From Nereida ignava (GTDB lineage: Bacteria; Pseudomonadota; Alphaproteobacteria; Rhodobacterales; Rhodobacteraceae): 64,000 nucleotides of DNA. Of the stretch, positions 24,635-33,198 are shown piece after piece. Numbering within the stretch: position 1 is the stretch's first letter; every line of letters begins with the position of its first letter. The stretch lies in contig NZ_CVPC01000003.1 of assembly GCF_001049735.1 (NCBI RefSeq), positions 248,001-312,000 on the forward strand, read 5' to 3'. The translations under genes and the position numbers were made by a program. The notes under the pieces are model-generated. The model did no database searches and was not told where the DNA came from. It worked only from the letters and a program-made list of their open reading frames with translations.

Positions 24635-25393
24635 ATGGGGCTGCTTGGATCATCTGGCTTTGTGATTTACCCGCACGATCCGCGGGTTGCTGAATGGTCT
24701 GACAAAGCAGCAGAGGTCATGCGCCCGATCGCACGTGATCCCGCGGTGCAGGCGGTTAATTTGCGGCACGGCAATACGTGGTTTGTCGGTGTGGATGCGC
24801 TTCCAAATACGCCAGACGGGGCCGTTGGTGATGTGCCCCTGATGGGGGCGTGGCGCGATGCTGTTCCAGCGCTGCCTTTGCACCGCGCTCAGGTCTCGAT
24901 CATTTATCCCGGCTACCCCAAACAAGACGTGGGCGAGAGTGACGCCAACCACCGCTACCGTTCGAACCGATCAGCCGCCCATGTGGATGGCCTGCTGCCC
25001 GTTGGGCCGCAAAAACAACGCTTTGCAATGGAGTATCACGCCTATATTTTGGCGATCCCGCTGGGTAAAGTCGCTGCTGCGCCAACGGTCGTTTGGGAGG
25101 GAAGTCAGACAATTATGCAACGTGCCCTACTTGAGGCGATCGGTGATGCGGACCCCTCACAGGTCGATATTACTGACGCCTATCAAGCGGCTCGGCGCGA
25201 GGTATTTGACTGCTGCCCAAAGGTTCCGCTCAATATCATAAAAGGGCAGGCGGCTTTGTTGCATCCGTTTTTGCTGCACGGCACGGATCCTTGGGATCCA
25301 GAGGTTGGTGATCCAGACGGACACGGTCGCATGACAGCATTTTTTCGTCCAGATTTGGGCGATGGGCGTGCTTGGTTGGATATTGAGCTATAA
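24635..25393 (+). CDS. Unrecognised protein with HxD...H...R oxygenase-like pattern
   Basis: 252-residue cytoplasmic protein; I do not recognise a named family. It shows the spacing of an Fe(II)/2-oxoglutarate oxygenase: H116-x-D118 in RSAAHVDGLLP, a distal H215 in HPFLLHGTDPW, and R232 in GHGRMTAFFRP. Other conserved-looking pieces are QVSIIYPGYPKQD and MEYHAYILAIPLGKV. No signal peptide or membrane helix. It starts 10 bases after the TauE/SafE stop, so co-expression is likely. Function is unknown; a hydroxylase is the best guess. The weak ribosome site leaves the exact start open. Confidence 0.7.
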   Translation: MGLLGSSGFVIYPHDPRVAEWSDKAAEVMRPIARDPAVQAVNLRHGNTWFVGVDALPNTPDGAVGDVPLMGAWRDAVPALPLHRAQVSIIYPGYPKQDVGESDANHRYRSNRSAAHVDGLLPVGPQKQRFAMEYHAYILAIPLGKVAAAPTVVWEGSQTIMQRALLEAIGDADPSQVDITDAYQAARREVFDCCPKVPLNIIKGQAALLHPFLLHGTDPWDPEVGDPDGHGRMTAFFRPDLGDGRAWLDIEL

Positions 25394-25425
25394 AGTTCGT
25401 TGCCTGTTTCGCACCGGCAGCGAAA

Positions 25426-25463
25426 GCCTGCGGCGCGGATATTTATCAACAAAAGAAAGTGGG
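25426..25463 (+). repeat. Intergenic repeat, copy 1 (GGATATTT...ACAAAAGAA)
   Basis: Copy 1 of a short dispersed element found three times in the window. It lies just after the stop of the 24635 gene, in that gene's sense direction: a GC-rich part (GCCTGCGGCGC), then GGATATTT, five variable bases, and CAAAAGAAAG, ending in GTGGG. The 3' border abuts the end of the convergent DUF1289 gene. Similar sequences are familiar after genes in Rhodobacteraceae; the function is not known to me. Confidence 0.6.
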
Positions 25464-25464
25464 A

Positions 25465-25701
25465 TTAGCGCTTTAAACGTGCGGCCCGTCCGCCGCGGCG
25501 TTGCTTTAGCAGGGATGCGCGGTTTGGCAGGTCATCCATCACATTTTTACGCGCGTCGGCAGACAGGGATGACCATACACCGATCTCTTCAATTGATCGC
25601 AAGCAGCCTGTGCACAGCCGCGTTTCAGGGTGGATAACGCAAATATTTACGCAAGGACTTTCGATCTCGGCGCGTTGCCAAACGGGGGCATCTGTCGGCA
25701 T
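25465..25701 (-). CDS. DUF1289 cysteine-rich protein
   Basis: Small protein of 78 residues of the DUF1289 family. Four cysteines C17, C21, C30 and C33 (SPCVNICVIHPETRLCTGC) form a CxxxC...CxxC set that suggests a metal or Fe-S site. The C-terminus is basic (LLKQRRGGRAARLKR). It follows ruvX by 4 bases on the same strand, so it belongs to the ccmI-ruvX transcript. The function of the family is not established. Confidence 0.85.
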   Translation of the reverse strand: MPTDAPVWQRAEIESPCVNICVIHPETRLCTGCLRSIEEIGVWSSLSADARKNVMDDLPNRASLLKQRRGGRAARLKR

Positions 25702-25705
25702 GGTT

Positions 25706-26185
25706 TTATCCCTTTAAATGGCGCAAACGATCCAGCGCGCCTTGCAAGATATATCCAGCGGCAACGTGGTCAATGACTTCTGCGCGTCGTTTGCGTGATG
25801 TGTCCGCCTCAATCAGCGCGCGTTCTGCTGCGACGGTCGACAGTCGTTCGTCCCAAAAGGTGATGGGGACTTTGGCAAAAGCCTCAAGCCGTTCAAGGTT
25901 GCGGGCGAACGCGCGTGTAGATTGGGCGCGGGGGCCTTCTGTTCCGTCCATGTTGCGTGGCAGGCCCAGCACAATACCGCCAACTTTGCGGTGGGCGCAG
26001 ATTTCTGCCAAGGATGCAGCGTCCACGCCGAACTTCTTGCGCTTGATGGTTTCCAGTGGGGTGGCCACTGACATTAATGTGTCACTGACGGCGACGCCCA
26101 AGGTAACTGTGCCCAGATCAAGACCCGCAAGGGCCGTGAAATTCGGCAGCGTCTCTGCAAACTCTGCGATGTCTTCAAAAATCAT
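25706..26185 (-). CDS. ruvX: RuvX/YqgF RNase H-fold nuclease
   Basis: Putative Holliday-junction resolvase / pre-16S rRNA nuclease of the YqgF family, 159 residues from ATG 26185. The first catalytic Asp is in LAGLDLGTVTLGVAVSD, then GGIVLGLPRNMDGTEGPRA, the acidic WDERLSTVAAERALIEAD and the C-terminal IDHVAAGYILQGALD carrying the last Asp. The start overlaps the ccmI stop by 4 bases. A longer in-frame reading to 26332 lies wholly inside ccmI and is not credible. Confidence 0.92.
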   Translation of the reverse strand: MIFEDIAEFAETLPNFTALAGLDLGTVTLGVAVSDTLMSVATPLETIKRKKFGVDAASLAEICAHRKVGGIVLGLPRNMDGTEGPRAQSTRAFARNLERLEAFAKVPITFWDERLSTVAAERALIEADTSRKRRAEVIDHVAAGYILQGALDRLRHLKG

Positions 26186-27423
26186 TGGGGTATCCCTGAC
26201 GCGTCTGCGGCGCGTTTGATAATGGCAAGTGCTTCGGGCGCGTCCGCAAAGCTTTCTTGGGCGTTTTGCCAAATTGCGGTGGCGGCGTCGATCTCGCCCA
26301 AAACGCCGTATGCATTGATCAGACGTGCCCAATCGGCGGGTGTGCCGCCTTCGGTTGCAAGGCGTGTGTTGAGCGTGCTGACCATGCCACGGATCATTGT
26401 TGTGCGGTCCTCAGCCGACATATCGCGCGCAGCGGCGATGGCTTCGGCAGAGGGGCCAGCGGCATCAGGTGGCAGCTGATACCGGATGCCCGCACGGTCG
26501 GCTAAGTCTTCAATCTCGGCGCGGATGGGAACAACCCAAGGGTCCACGGGGCTGCTGGCGTCCAAGAGTTGACGCCAAAGCTGGAACGCCCGGTCCGGCC
26601 TACCTGTTTGGGCAAACATGCGCCCGATGTAAAAGCGTGACTGCGGTTGGTTGGAGTCTTTTTGCAGCGCTTGGGCAAAGGCGTTCTCGGCCTCGGGCGA
26701 GACATAACCGCCTGCCGCAAGAACCATAAACTCACCCGCCAATGCCCAGTCTTCGGCTGTGGCGTCACTACCTTGGGCACGGATCACGTTTTGTTGGGCC
26801 CTGTAAGCGGCGGTGTAATTGCCAAGCCTCGCTTCTGCGTTTGCCAGCAGGCTTTGGCCGCGTGCGTCATCTGGCCGTTCCGCGACTGTGGTGCGCAAAG
26901 TCTCAACCAACTCAAGATAGCCTGAGGGCAATTGTTCGGCTGTGGGCTTTCTGAGTGTTTGGCTTGCCTGGCTCTGGGCCATCTCTTGGCTGGGACGCTC
27001 GGCGCGCAGCTGTTCGGCGATGCGTAGGCGTTCCGCGTGCGGTAGGTCCCCGTAGCCGGGCGCGCCGATCGTTGCATAAAGACCCAAAGCGCCTGCAATA
27101 ACAGCGGCACCGCCCAAAACTGCGGCAGCCTTGGTAACCGGTGCTGGTGCGTCGGGGGCTGTCCCGTTTTGGGCCTGCGCAGATGCGTCGGCGGCCAAAA
27201 GACGGCGCGAGATTTCAAGGCGCACGGCGTCTGCTTGGTCTTCAGTGACAATGCCGCGTGCCAAGTCGCGGTCAACTTCGGCGAGCTGTGCTTTGTACAC
27301 ATCCACATCATAGCTTTTGGAATCTGCATCACGATCGGCCGTGCGCCAAAACGCCGCGACGATCCAAATCATCGCACTAAGCGCAAGAATGCCGGAAATT
27401 GTCCAAAATATAAGCCAAATCAT
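26182..27423 (-). CDS. ccmI: c-type cytochrome biogenesis protein CcmI
   Basis: Apocytochrome c chaperone of the Ccm (system I) machinery, 413 residues. Two membrane helices: 1-24 (MIWLIFWTISGILALSAMIW) and about 95-115 (AVLGGAAVIAGALGLYATIG), with a cytoplasmic leucine-rich loop between them (DVDVYKAQLAEVDRDLARGI). The periplasmic C-terminal part is a TPR region (about 190-320: LANAEARLGNYTAAYRAQQN, ALQKDSNQPQSRFYIGRMFA) that holds apocytochromes. The gene heads a tight unit with ruvX and DUF1289. No other ccm genes are present. Confidence 0.93.
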   Translation of the reverse strand: MIWLIFWTISGILALSAMIWIVAAFWRTADRDADSKSYDVDVYKAQLAEVDRDLARGIVTEDQADAVRLEISRRLLAADASAQAQNGTAPDAPAPVTKAAAVLGGAAVIAGALGLYATIGAPGYGDLPHAERLRIAEQLRAERPSQEMAQSQASQTLRKPTAEQLPSGYLELVETLRTTVAERPDDARGQSLLANAEARLGNYTAAYRAQQNVIRAQGSDATAEDWALAGEFMVLAAGGYVSPEAENAFAQALQKDSNQPQSRFYIGRMFAQTGRPDRAFQLWRQLLDASSPVDPWVVPIRAEIEDLADRAGIRYQLPPDAAGPSAEAIAAARDMSAEDRTTMIRGMVSTLNTRLATEGGTPADWARLINAYGVLGEIDAATAIWQNAQESFADAPEALAIIKRAADASGIPQ

Positions 27424-27616
27424 GGTTTTTCTGCCTTTTTCATGCTGGACTATCTAGCGGCTGCGGAACCAAACAAAAAGAGGTCTTGATCATCTGTGCG
27501 CAGTTGTCGCAAAACCGCAGGGAAGCGACGCCGCGCGGCTTTCAGCGCATGTTGACCCGTGGCATCACTACCTCAAGATCGATCCTTTCTGCGCCACTTA
27601 TGTATGAGGCTGCCCG

Positions 27617-28861
27617 ATGAAGAAATATTCTGCCTTCGCAATCGCGAAAGAGGCTTTGACATATCACAAAGGGTGGGGCCGTGCGTGGGCAAAACCTGCG
27701 CCCAAAAGCCATTATGATGTGATCATTGTTGGTGCTGGTGGTCATGGATTGGCCACTGCGTATTACTTGGGCCGCAACTTTGGCATCACAAACGTAGCGA
27801 TTATCGAGAAAGGTTGGCTGGGTGGCGGTAATACCGGCCGCAACACGACGATTATCCGATCAAACTACCTGCAAGACCCATCTGCTGCGATTTATGAAAA
27901 AGCGCGCAGCCTGTACGAGACCTTGTCGCAGGATCTGAACTACAATATTATGTTTAGCCCGCGCGGTGTGATCATGCTGGCGCAGACCCATCACGAGGTG
28001 CGCGGCTATAAACGCACGGCCCATGCCAATGCGTTGCAGGGCGTCACGACAGAATGGATCGAGCCTAAGCGCGTCAAAGAACTGGTGCCGATCATTAACT
28101 TGCATGGCCCCCGATACCCTGTTCTGGGTGGCCTGTGGCAAGCGCGTGGCGGTACGGCCCGTCACGATGCGGTTGCGTGGGGCTATGCCCGCGCGTGTTC
28201 CGACATGGGTATGGACATTATTCAGCAAACCGAAGTGACAGCGGTGAAACGTTCGGGCGGGAAAGTGACAGGCGTTTCTACGACGCAAGGGGATATCAGC
28301 TGCAACAAGCTTGGTGTTGTCGTTGCAGGACATTCCGGTGTGCTTGCGGATATGGCGGGCTTCCGTTTGCCTATTGAATCTGTGCCGCTGCAGGCTTTGG
28401 TGTCAGAGCCGATTAAGCCATGCATGGACGTGGTTGTGATGGCCAACACGGTCCACGGTTACATGAGCCAATCCGACAAAGGTGAGATGGTCATCGGTGG
28501 TGGTACAGACAGCCATAACGCCTACACACAGCGTGGTTCTTTCCATCATGTTGAAGAAACTGTGCGCGCGCTTTGTGAGACATTCCCAATGATCTCGCGT
28601 CTAAAGATGCTGCGCCAGTGGGGCGGGATCGTTGATGTAACGGGAGACCGTTCGCCTATTTTGTCCAAGACGCCAGTTGAAGGTATGTTCATCAACTGCG
28701 GTTGGGGGACAGGCGGGTTCAAGGCAATTCCGGGATCTGGCTGGGGTATGGCAGAGTTGATCGCCAAAGGACATTCACCTTTGACTGATCAGTTCGGCTT
28801 AGACCGTTTCCGCGAAGGCCGCTTCATCGACGAAAGTGTTGCCGCAGGGGTGGCGCACTGA
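27617..28861 (+). CDS. soxB: Sarcosine oxidase beta subunit
   Basis: FAD/FMN-containing subunit of heterotetrameric sarcosine oxidase, which oxidises sarcosine to glycine and feeds the methyl group to tetrahydrofolate; 414 residues. FAD Rossmann motif DVIIVGAGGHGLATAYYLGR (about 34-53). The histidine that binds FMN covalently in this family is H183 in GGTARHDAVAWGYARA. GGGTDSHNAYTQRGSFHHVE and NCGWGTGGFKAIPGSGWGMA are typical. First gene of soxBDAG, though a small gene on the other strand separates it from soxD. GAGG precedes the ATG. Likely used for degrading glycine betaine-derived methylamines common in marine settings. Confidence 0.96.
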   Translation: MKKYSAFAIAKEALTYHKGWGRAWAKPAPKSHYDVIIVGAGGHGLATAYYLGRNFGITNVAIIEKGWLGGGNTGRNTTIIRSNYLQDPSAAIYEKARSLYETLSQDLNYNIMFSPRGVIMLAQTHHEVRGYKRTAHANALQGVTTEWIEPKRVKELVPIINLHGPRYPVLGGLWQARGGTARHDAVAWGYARACSDMGMDIIQQTEVTAVKRSGGKVTGVSTTQGDISCNKLGVVVAGHSGVLADMAGFRLPIESVPLQALVSEPIKPCMDVVVMANTVHGYMSQSDKGEMVIGGGTDSHNAYTQRGSFHHVEETVRALCETFPMISRLKMLRQWGGIVDVTGDRSPILSKTPVEGMFINCGWGTGGFKAIPGSGWGMAELIAKGHSPLTDQFGLDRFREGRFIDESVAAGVAH

Positions 28862-28872
28862 TGCGGATGATG

Positions 28873-29064
28873 TCAGGTCTTTTTGTCGTCGCGTTCGGCT
28901 TTTGCGGCAGCGCTGCCAAAAGCAATCAAGTCGCTCACGTCAACCTCGCGCCCGCCTCTGGCGGCTTTGCGGCGCTTGATAGCGGCCTGTTCGCGCAAAA
29001 ACATGATAACGGCAAAAGCAACAACTGCTGCGCCGATACACAGCAAAATAGTGGTCTGATCCAA
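28873..29064 (-). CDS. Small single-helix membrane protein antisense within sox operon
   Basis: 63-residue protein on the strand opposite to the sox genes, filling the gap between soxB and soxD. It begins at a TTG (29062-29064) preceded by AAGGAG with a 7-base gap, a near-ideal ribosome site. The N-terminus is one membrane helix (residues about 4-22, TILLCIGAAVVAFAVIMFLR), followed by a basic patch RRKAARGGR and a charged tail ending AERDDKKT. The helix-plus-charged-tail layout and the ribosome site make it more credible than the plus-strand reading through the same bases. Function unknown; transcription would run against soxBDAG. Confidence 0.65.
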   Translation of the reverse strand: MDQTTILLCIGAAVVAFAVIMFLREQAAIKRRKAARGGREVDVSDLIAFGSAAAKAERDDKKT

Positions 29065-29159
29065 GAGTTCACTCCTTTCGTGGTGCGTGTACTGAACGCC
29101 CTTGTTTCAAGCCTAACAGTAAACCCCATCGATTTCGCCCTAAATAACGGAGCTGCCCG

Positions 29160-29489
29160 ATGCTGATCCTTACATGCCCATATTGCAGCGTCGCCGCAGA
29201 TGAAACAGAGTTGTCCGCTGGCGGCGAAGCGCACGTTAAACGTGAAACTGTTGGCGCAGATGACGCGGCGTTTGAACAGTATTTGTTCCAGCGCGAAAAT
29301 CCCAAAGGCATCCATTTTGAGCGCTGGCGTCACGCAGCCGGTTGCGGCAAGTGGTTCCACGCGGCGCGCTGCACAAATACGCTTGAAGTGTTTGGCACTT
29401 ACAGCGCGCAAACGCTTGAGCCTCCGAAAAACATTACTGACGCGATTAGCGCCGCCCGGCCGGGTTGGACATGGAGAAACTTTTCATGA
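29160..29489 (+). CDS. soxD: Sarcosine oxidase delta subunit
   Basis: Small zinc-binding subunit of heterotetrameric sarcosine oxidase, 109 residues. Metal ligands are seen in LTCPYCSVAADETEL (two Cys) and HAAGCGKWFHAARC (His/Cys). FERWRHAAGCGKWFHAARC with TLEVFGTY is the family signature. Its stop overlaps the soxA start (ATGA). It is unusually far from soxB (298 bases) because a small gene on the other strand intervenes. Confidence 0.95.
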   Translation: MLILTCPYCSVAADETELSAGGEAHVKRETVGADDAAFEQYLFQRENPKGIHFERWRHAAGCGKWFHAARCTNTLEVFGTYSAQTLEPPKNITDAISAARPGWTWRNFS

Positions 29490-32400
29490 GCACACGTTTG
29501 GCAAATGGCGGCCGTCTGATTGACCGAAACGCCAAAGTAGATTTCACACTTAACGGCAAACGCCTGAGCGGTTTTGCAGGTGACACTTTGGCTTCTGCCC
29601 TTTTGGGGGAAGATCAGATGTTGATGGGCCGGTCTTTCAAGTATCACCGTCCACGTGGTGTAGTTGCCTCAGGTGCGGAAGAGCCGAACGCGTTGATGAA
29701 TTTGGGCGAGGGCAATACGTTCGAACCCAACGCGCGCGCCACAACCACACCGCTATTCGGGGGCCTGAAGGCCGCTAGCCAAAACCACTGGCCCAGCCTT
29801 GAATTTGATGTCGGTGCCATCAACAAGCATTTGTCGCGTTTTCTGCCTGCGGGTTTTTATTACAAGATGTTCATTCACCCGCGGCCTTTGTGGAAGCATG
29901 TCTACGAGCCGTTTATTCGTCGTTCTGCGGGGCTTGGCCGCGCACCTGAAGCTGAAGCGCGTGATCCCGATACCTATGAGCATTTTTACCATCACACGGA
30001 TGTTTTGATCATTGGGGGCGGCACGGCGGGTTTGAGTGCTGCTCTTACTGCGGGGCGTGCCGGTCTTGATGTGACCTTGATGGAACAAAACGCCGAGTGG
30101 GGCGGCCGCGCACCTGTTGACGCAACCTGTGGTGGGCCGTCTGAAATTGACGGTGTTTCCGTTGACGAGTGGATCAATAACGCCATTCAAGCCCTAGAAA
30201 AGATGAAGAATGTCACTCTGCGGACCCGTACAATGGGCGCGGGGGTGTATGATCACGGGTATGTGCTTTGCTATGAGCGTCTGCGGGATCACGCGCCGGA
30301 ACTGGATGGTCCGCGTCACCGTTTGTGGAAAGTCCGCGCGCAGCAGATCATCACAGCAACCGGTGCGATTGAACGGCCTTTGTCTTTTGCTGGCAACGAT
30401 ATTCCGGGAGTTATGTTGGCGTCCGCGGTGCGCGATTATGCTGTGAATTATGGCGTCAGTGCGGGCGACCGTACGGTTGTTGTGACCAACAATGACGATG
30501 CGTACCGTACGGCGATTGCCATGGTTCAGGCGGGCTTGTCCGTGCCTGCCATTGTTGATGCGCGCACGATGGCCGATCAGGGGCTGGTGTCCCAAGCCCG
30601 CGCTTTGGGCATTGAAGTAAAGCAGGGCATGGGCATCGCCAAAGTCAAAGGCACCAAACGTGTGACCGGTGTCGCGCTTTGTTTGCAAGCAGGCGAAGGT
30701 GCCGTCCTTGAGGAAATCAAATGTGATGTGGTTGCAATGTCAGGCGGCTGGAGCCCCGTTGTGCATATGTGGTCACATTGCGGTGGGAAGCTGACGTGGG
30801 ATGAGGACGGGCAGTTTTTCCGCCCTGATCCAGATCGCGCGCCAACAAGCCACGACGGCAAAGCGTTTGTAAGTGTTGCTGGTGCTGCGAACGGACATAT
30901 GATGCTGGGCGCAGGCCTTGCTGACGGTGCAAGCTGTGCAGCCAAAGTCGTTGCTGCGTGCGGCAAAAAGGTGAAGGCCAAAGATCCTGTTCCGTCTGCA
31001 ACTGACGTGACTGAGGCGCCGATGGCACCGGTATGGATTATGCCCCAAGGCGCGAATATCTCGCTGCGTGCGAAGATGTGGTTGGACTATCAGAACGACG
31101 TGAAAGTGAGCGATGTTCAGCTGGCTGCCCAAGAAGGCTATGAGAGTGTTGAGCACACCAAGCGCTACACCACGCTTGGCATGGCTACAGATCAGGGTAA
31201 GCTCAGCAATATCAACGGTCTGGCGGTTCTTTCGGGTGCGCTTAATGCGCCAATTCCGGCTGTCGGCACCACCACATTCCGTCCGCCTTACACGCCAATT
31301 TCTATGGGATCGATCGCAGGTGAGGCGAAGGGTGATATTTTCCAACCCATGCGCCGAAGCCCGCTTCACGATTGGCATGACGACAACGGCGTATACTGGG
31401 AGCCAGTGGGTCATTGGCGCCGTCCATATTGCTACACGCGTGATGGCGAGAGCCACGCAGATGCAGTTAACCGCGAAGTGAAAAACACGCGTGAAAACCT
31501 TGGTCTGCTGGATGCCTCAACTTTGGGTAAGATCATTGTCAAAGGCCCAGATGCGGGTCGTTTCCTCGACATGCTCTACACGAACATGATGTCGAACCTG
31601 AAAGTTGGCCGCTGCCGCTATGGTTTGATGTGCTCAGAGAACGGCTTTTTGATGGATGACGGTGTTGTTGCCCGCATCGATGAGGACACGTGGCTGTGCC
31701 ACACCACATCCGGTGGGGCGGATCACATTCATCAACACATGGAAGAGTGGCTTCAAACCGAATGGTGGGACTTGAAAGTCTACGTTGCCAACGTGACTGA
31801 GCAATATGGTCAGATCGCTGTTGTTGGCCCGAACGCACGCAAAGTTCTCGAAACCCTTGGTGGGATGGACGTGAGCCAAGACGCGCTGTCATTTATGGGA
31901 TGGGCTGATGGTACGCTTGCGGGTATTGATGTGCGCATTTTCCGCATCAGTTTCTCGGGTGAGTTGTCCTACGAGATTGCCGTGAAGGCAGGCCAAGCCC
32001 GCGCCCTTTGGGACGCAATCTATAAAGCGGGCCAAGGCTTTGGGGTGATGCCCTACGGTACTGAAACCCTTCACGTTCTTCGTGCCGAAAAAGGCTTCAT
32101 CATGATCGGTGACGAGACTGATGGCACGGTCATTCCGCAGGACCTGAACCTGCAATGGGCGCTGTCGAAGAAAAAAGAAGACTACCTTGGCAAGCGCGCA
32201 CATGAGCGTAGCTTTATGGCCGATCCTGCCCGCTGGAAACTGGTCGGTTTGCTGACTACGGACCGCAGCGTGATCCCTGATGGGGCGTATGCGGTTGCAG
32301 ACGGGGTCAATGATAACGGTCAGCGCAACACTCAAGGACGCATCACATCAAGCTACTACTCCGCCACAATGGAGCGGGGTATTGCCATGGCGTTGGTTAA

Positions 32401-32521
32401 GGACGGTCCGGACCGCATGGGCGAAGTGTTGACCTTCCCCAAGACGGACGGAACCGAAGTGCGTGCGGAAATCGTTGATCCTGTATTTTACGATAAAGAG
32501 GGGGCTAAGCAAAATGTCTAA
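29486..32521 (+). CDS. soxA: Sarcosine oxidase alpha subunit
   Basis: Large subunit, 1011 residues from ATG 29486 (MSTRLANGGRLIDRNAKVDF), where ATGA overlaps the soxD stop; an in-frame ATG at 29465 lies inside soxD and is less likely. Domains in order: ferredoxin-like 2Fe-2S-type fold without cluster ligands (about 10-100), NAD-binding flavoprotein region with VLIIGGGTAGLSAALTAGRA (about 173-192), an inserted domain (about 380-500), and a C-terminal aminomethyltransferase (GcvT-like) domain (about 620-1000) that transfers the methyl group to tetrahydrofolate. It binds NAD and folate. Overlaps soxG by 8 bases. Confidence 0.96.
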   Translation: MSTRLANGGRLIDRNAKVDFTLNGKRLSGFAGDTLASALLGEDQMLMGRSFKYHRPRGVVASGAEEPNALMNLGEGNTFEPNARATTTPLFGGLKAASQNHWPSLEFDVGAINKHLSRFLPAGFYYKMFIHPRPLWKHVYEPFIRRSAGLGRAPEAEARDPDTYEHFYHHTDVLIIGGGTAGLSAALTAGRAGLDVTLMEQNAEWGGRAPVDATCGGPSEIDGVSVDEWINNAIQALEKMKNVTLRTRTMGAGVYDHGYVLCYERLRDHAPELDGPRHRLWKVRAQQIITATGAIERPLSFAGNDIPGVMLASAVRDYAVNYGVSAGDRTVVVTNNDDAYRTAIAMVQAGLSVPAIVDARTMADQGLVSQARALGIEVKQGMGIAKVKGTKRVTGVALCLQAGEGAVLEEIKCDVVAMSGGWSPVVHMWSHCGGKLTWDEDGQFFRPDPDRAPTSHDGKAFVSVAGAANGHMMLGAGLADGASCAAKVVAACGKKVKAKDPVPSATDVTEAPMAPVWIMPQGANISLRAKMWLDYQNDVKVSDVQLAAQEGYESVEHTKRYTTLGMATDQGKLSNINGLAVLSGALNAPIPAVGTTTFRPPYTPISMGSIAGEAKGDIFQPMRRSPLHDWHDDNGVYWEPVGHWRRPYCYTRDGESHADAVNREVKNTRENLGLLDASTLGKIIVKGPDAGRFLDMLYTNMMSNLKVGRCRYGLMCSENGFLMDDGVVARIDEDTWLCHTTSGGADHIHQHMEEWLQTEWWDLKVYVANVTEQYGQIAVVGPNARKVLETLGGMDVSQDALSFMGWADGTLAGIDVRIFRISFSGELSYEIAVKAGQARALWDAIYKAGQGFGVMPYGTETLHVLRAEKGFIMIGDETDGTVIPQDLNLQWALSKKKEDYLGKRAHERSFMADPARWKLVGLLTTDRSVIPDGAYAVADGVNDNGQRNTQGRITSSYYSATMERGIAMALVKDGPDRMGEVLTFPKTDGTEVRAEIVDPVFYDKEGAKQNV

Positions 32522-33080
32522 GGCGATCTCGGCCCTGAACGGGCAACGTTTTGAAGGGGCGGTTACGGTCAAAGACCTTGGCCCGCGCGGCATGATTACA
32601 CTGCGCGGCGATCTTTCATCTGCCGCTGTGAAAAAAGCGGCAACAAGTGTTAGTGGCGCAGAAATGCCCCAAGCCGGCATGTGCACGATTGCGAAAGATC
32701 AAGGCATCGCTTGGATGTCGCCTGACGAATTGCTGGTGGTTCTGCCCTATGCGGATGTGGATGGTGCGATCGCGAAGATGGGCAAAACGCTAAAAGATAC
32801 GCACCACTTGTTGGCGGACGTTAGTGACGCGCGCAGCATTATTCGCGTACAAGGCACCGGCGTGAGAGACGTTATTGCGAAATTGAGCCCCGCTGATATG
32901 CGCCCAAGCAGTTTTGCTGTTGGCACGATGCGCCGGACGCGGATGGCCCAAGTTGCTGCTGCTTTTTGGATGCGGGATGCGCGGACAATCGACGTGATCT
33001 GCTTCCGCTCTGTGTCCGAGTACGTCTTTGGTATCTTGAGCGCTGCCGCAGCCGAAGGTGCAGAGGTTTATCCAAAGTAG
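32514..33080 (+). CDS. soxG: Sarcosine oxidase gamma subunit
   Basis: Smallest folate-domain-like subunit of sarcosine oxidase, 188 residues from ATG 32514, which overlaps the soxA stop. MSKAISALNGQRFEGAVTVK at the start, LGPRGMITLRGDLS, QGIAWMSPDELLVVLPYADV, DVSDARSIIRVQGTGVRDVI and MRRTRMAQVAAAFWM are typical of SoxG, a relative of the GcvT barrel without catalytic role. Last gene of the sox operon. No clear terminator hairpin was seen between it and sodB. Confidence 0.93.
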   Translation: MSKAISALNGQRFEGAVTVKDLGPRGMITLRGDLSSAAVKKAATSVSGAEMPQAGMCTIAKDQGIAWMSPDELLVVLPYADVDGAIAKMGKTLKDTHHLLADVSDARSIIRVQGTGVRDVIAKLSPADMRPSSFAVGTMRRTRMAQVAAAFWMRDARTIDVICFRSVSEYVFGILSAAAAEGAEVYPK

Positions 33081-33198
33081 TCTGCGCACAAAAATAAGCG
33101 GCTCGCATTTGAACGCGCCCCTTGACGTAGGGGCGGTGTCGCCTCATTTCATGCGGTAGCGAACCGTAATATCAATTGACGAGAGAGGAGCCTCACAG

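Noticed and set aside
28861-29166. Plus-strand reading frame of 101 codons between soxB and soxD
   Set aside because: No ribosome site, low-complexity composition, and it overlaps the better-supported minus-strand gene at 28873-29064.
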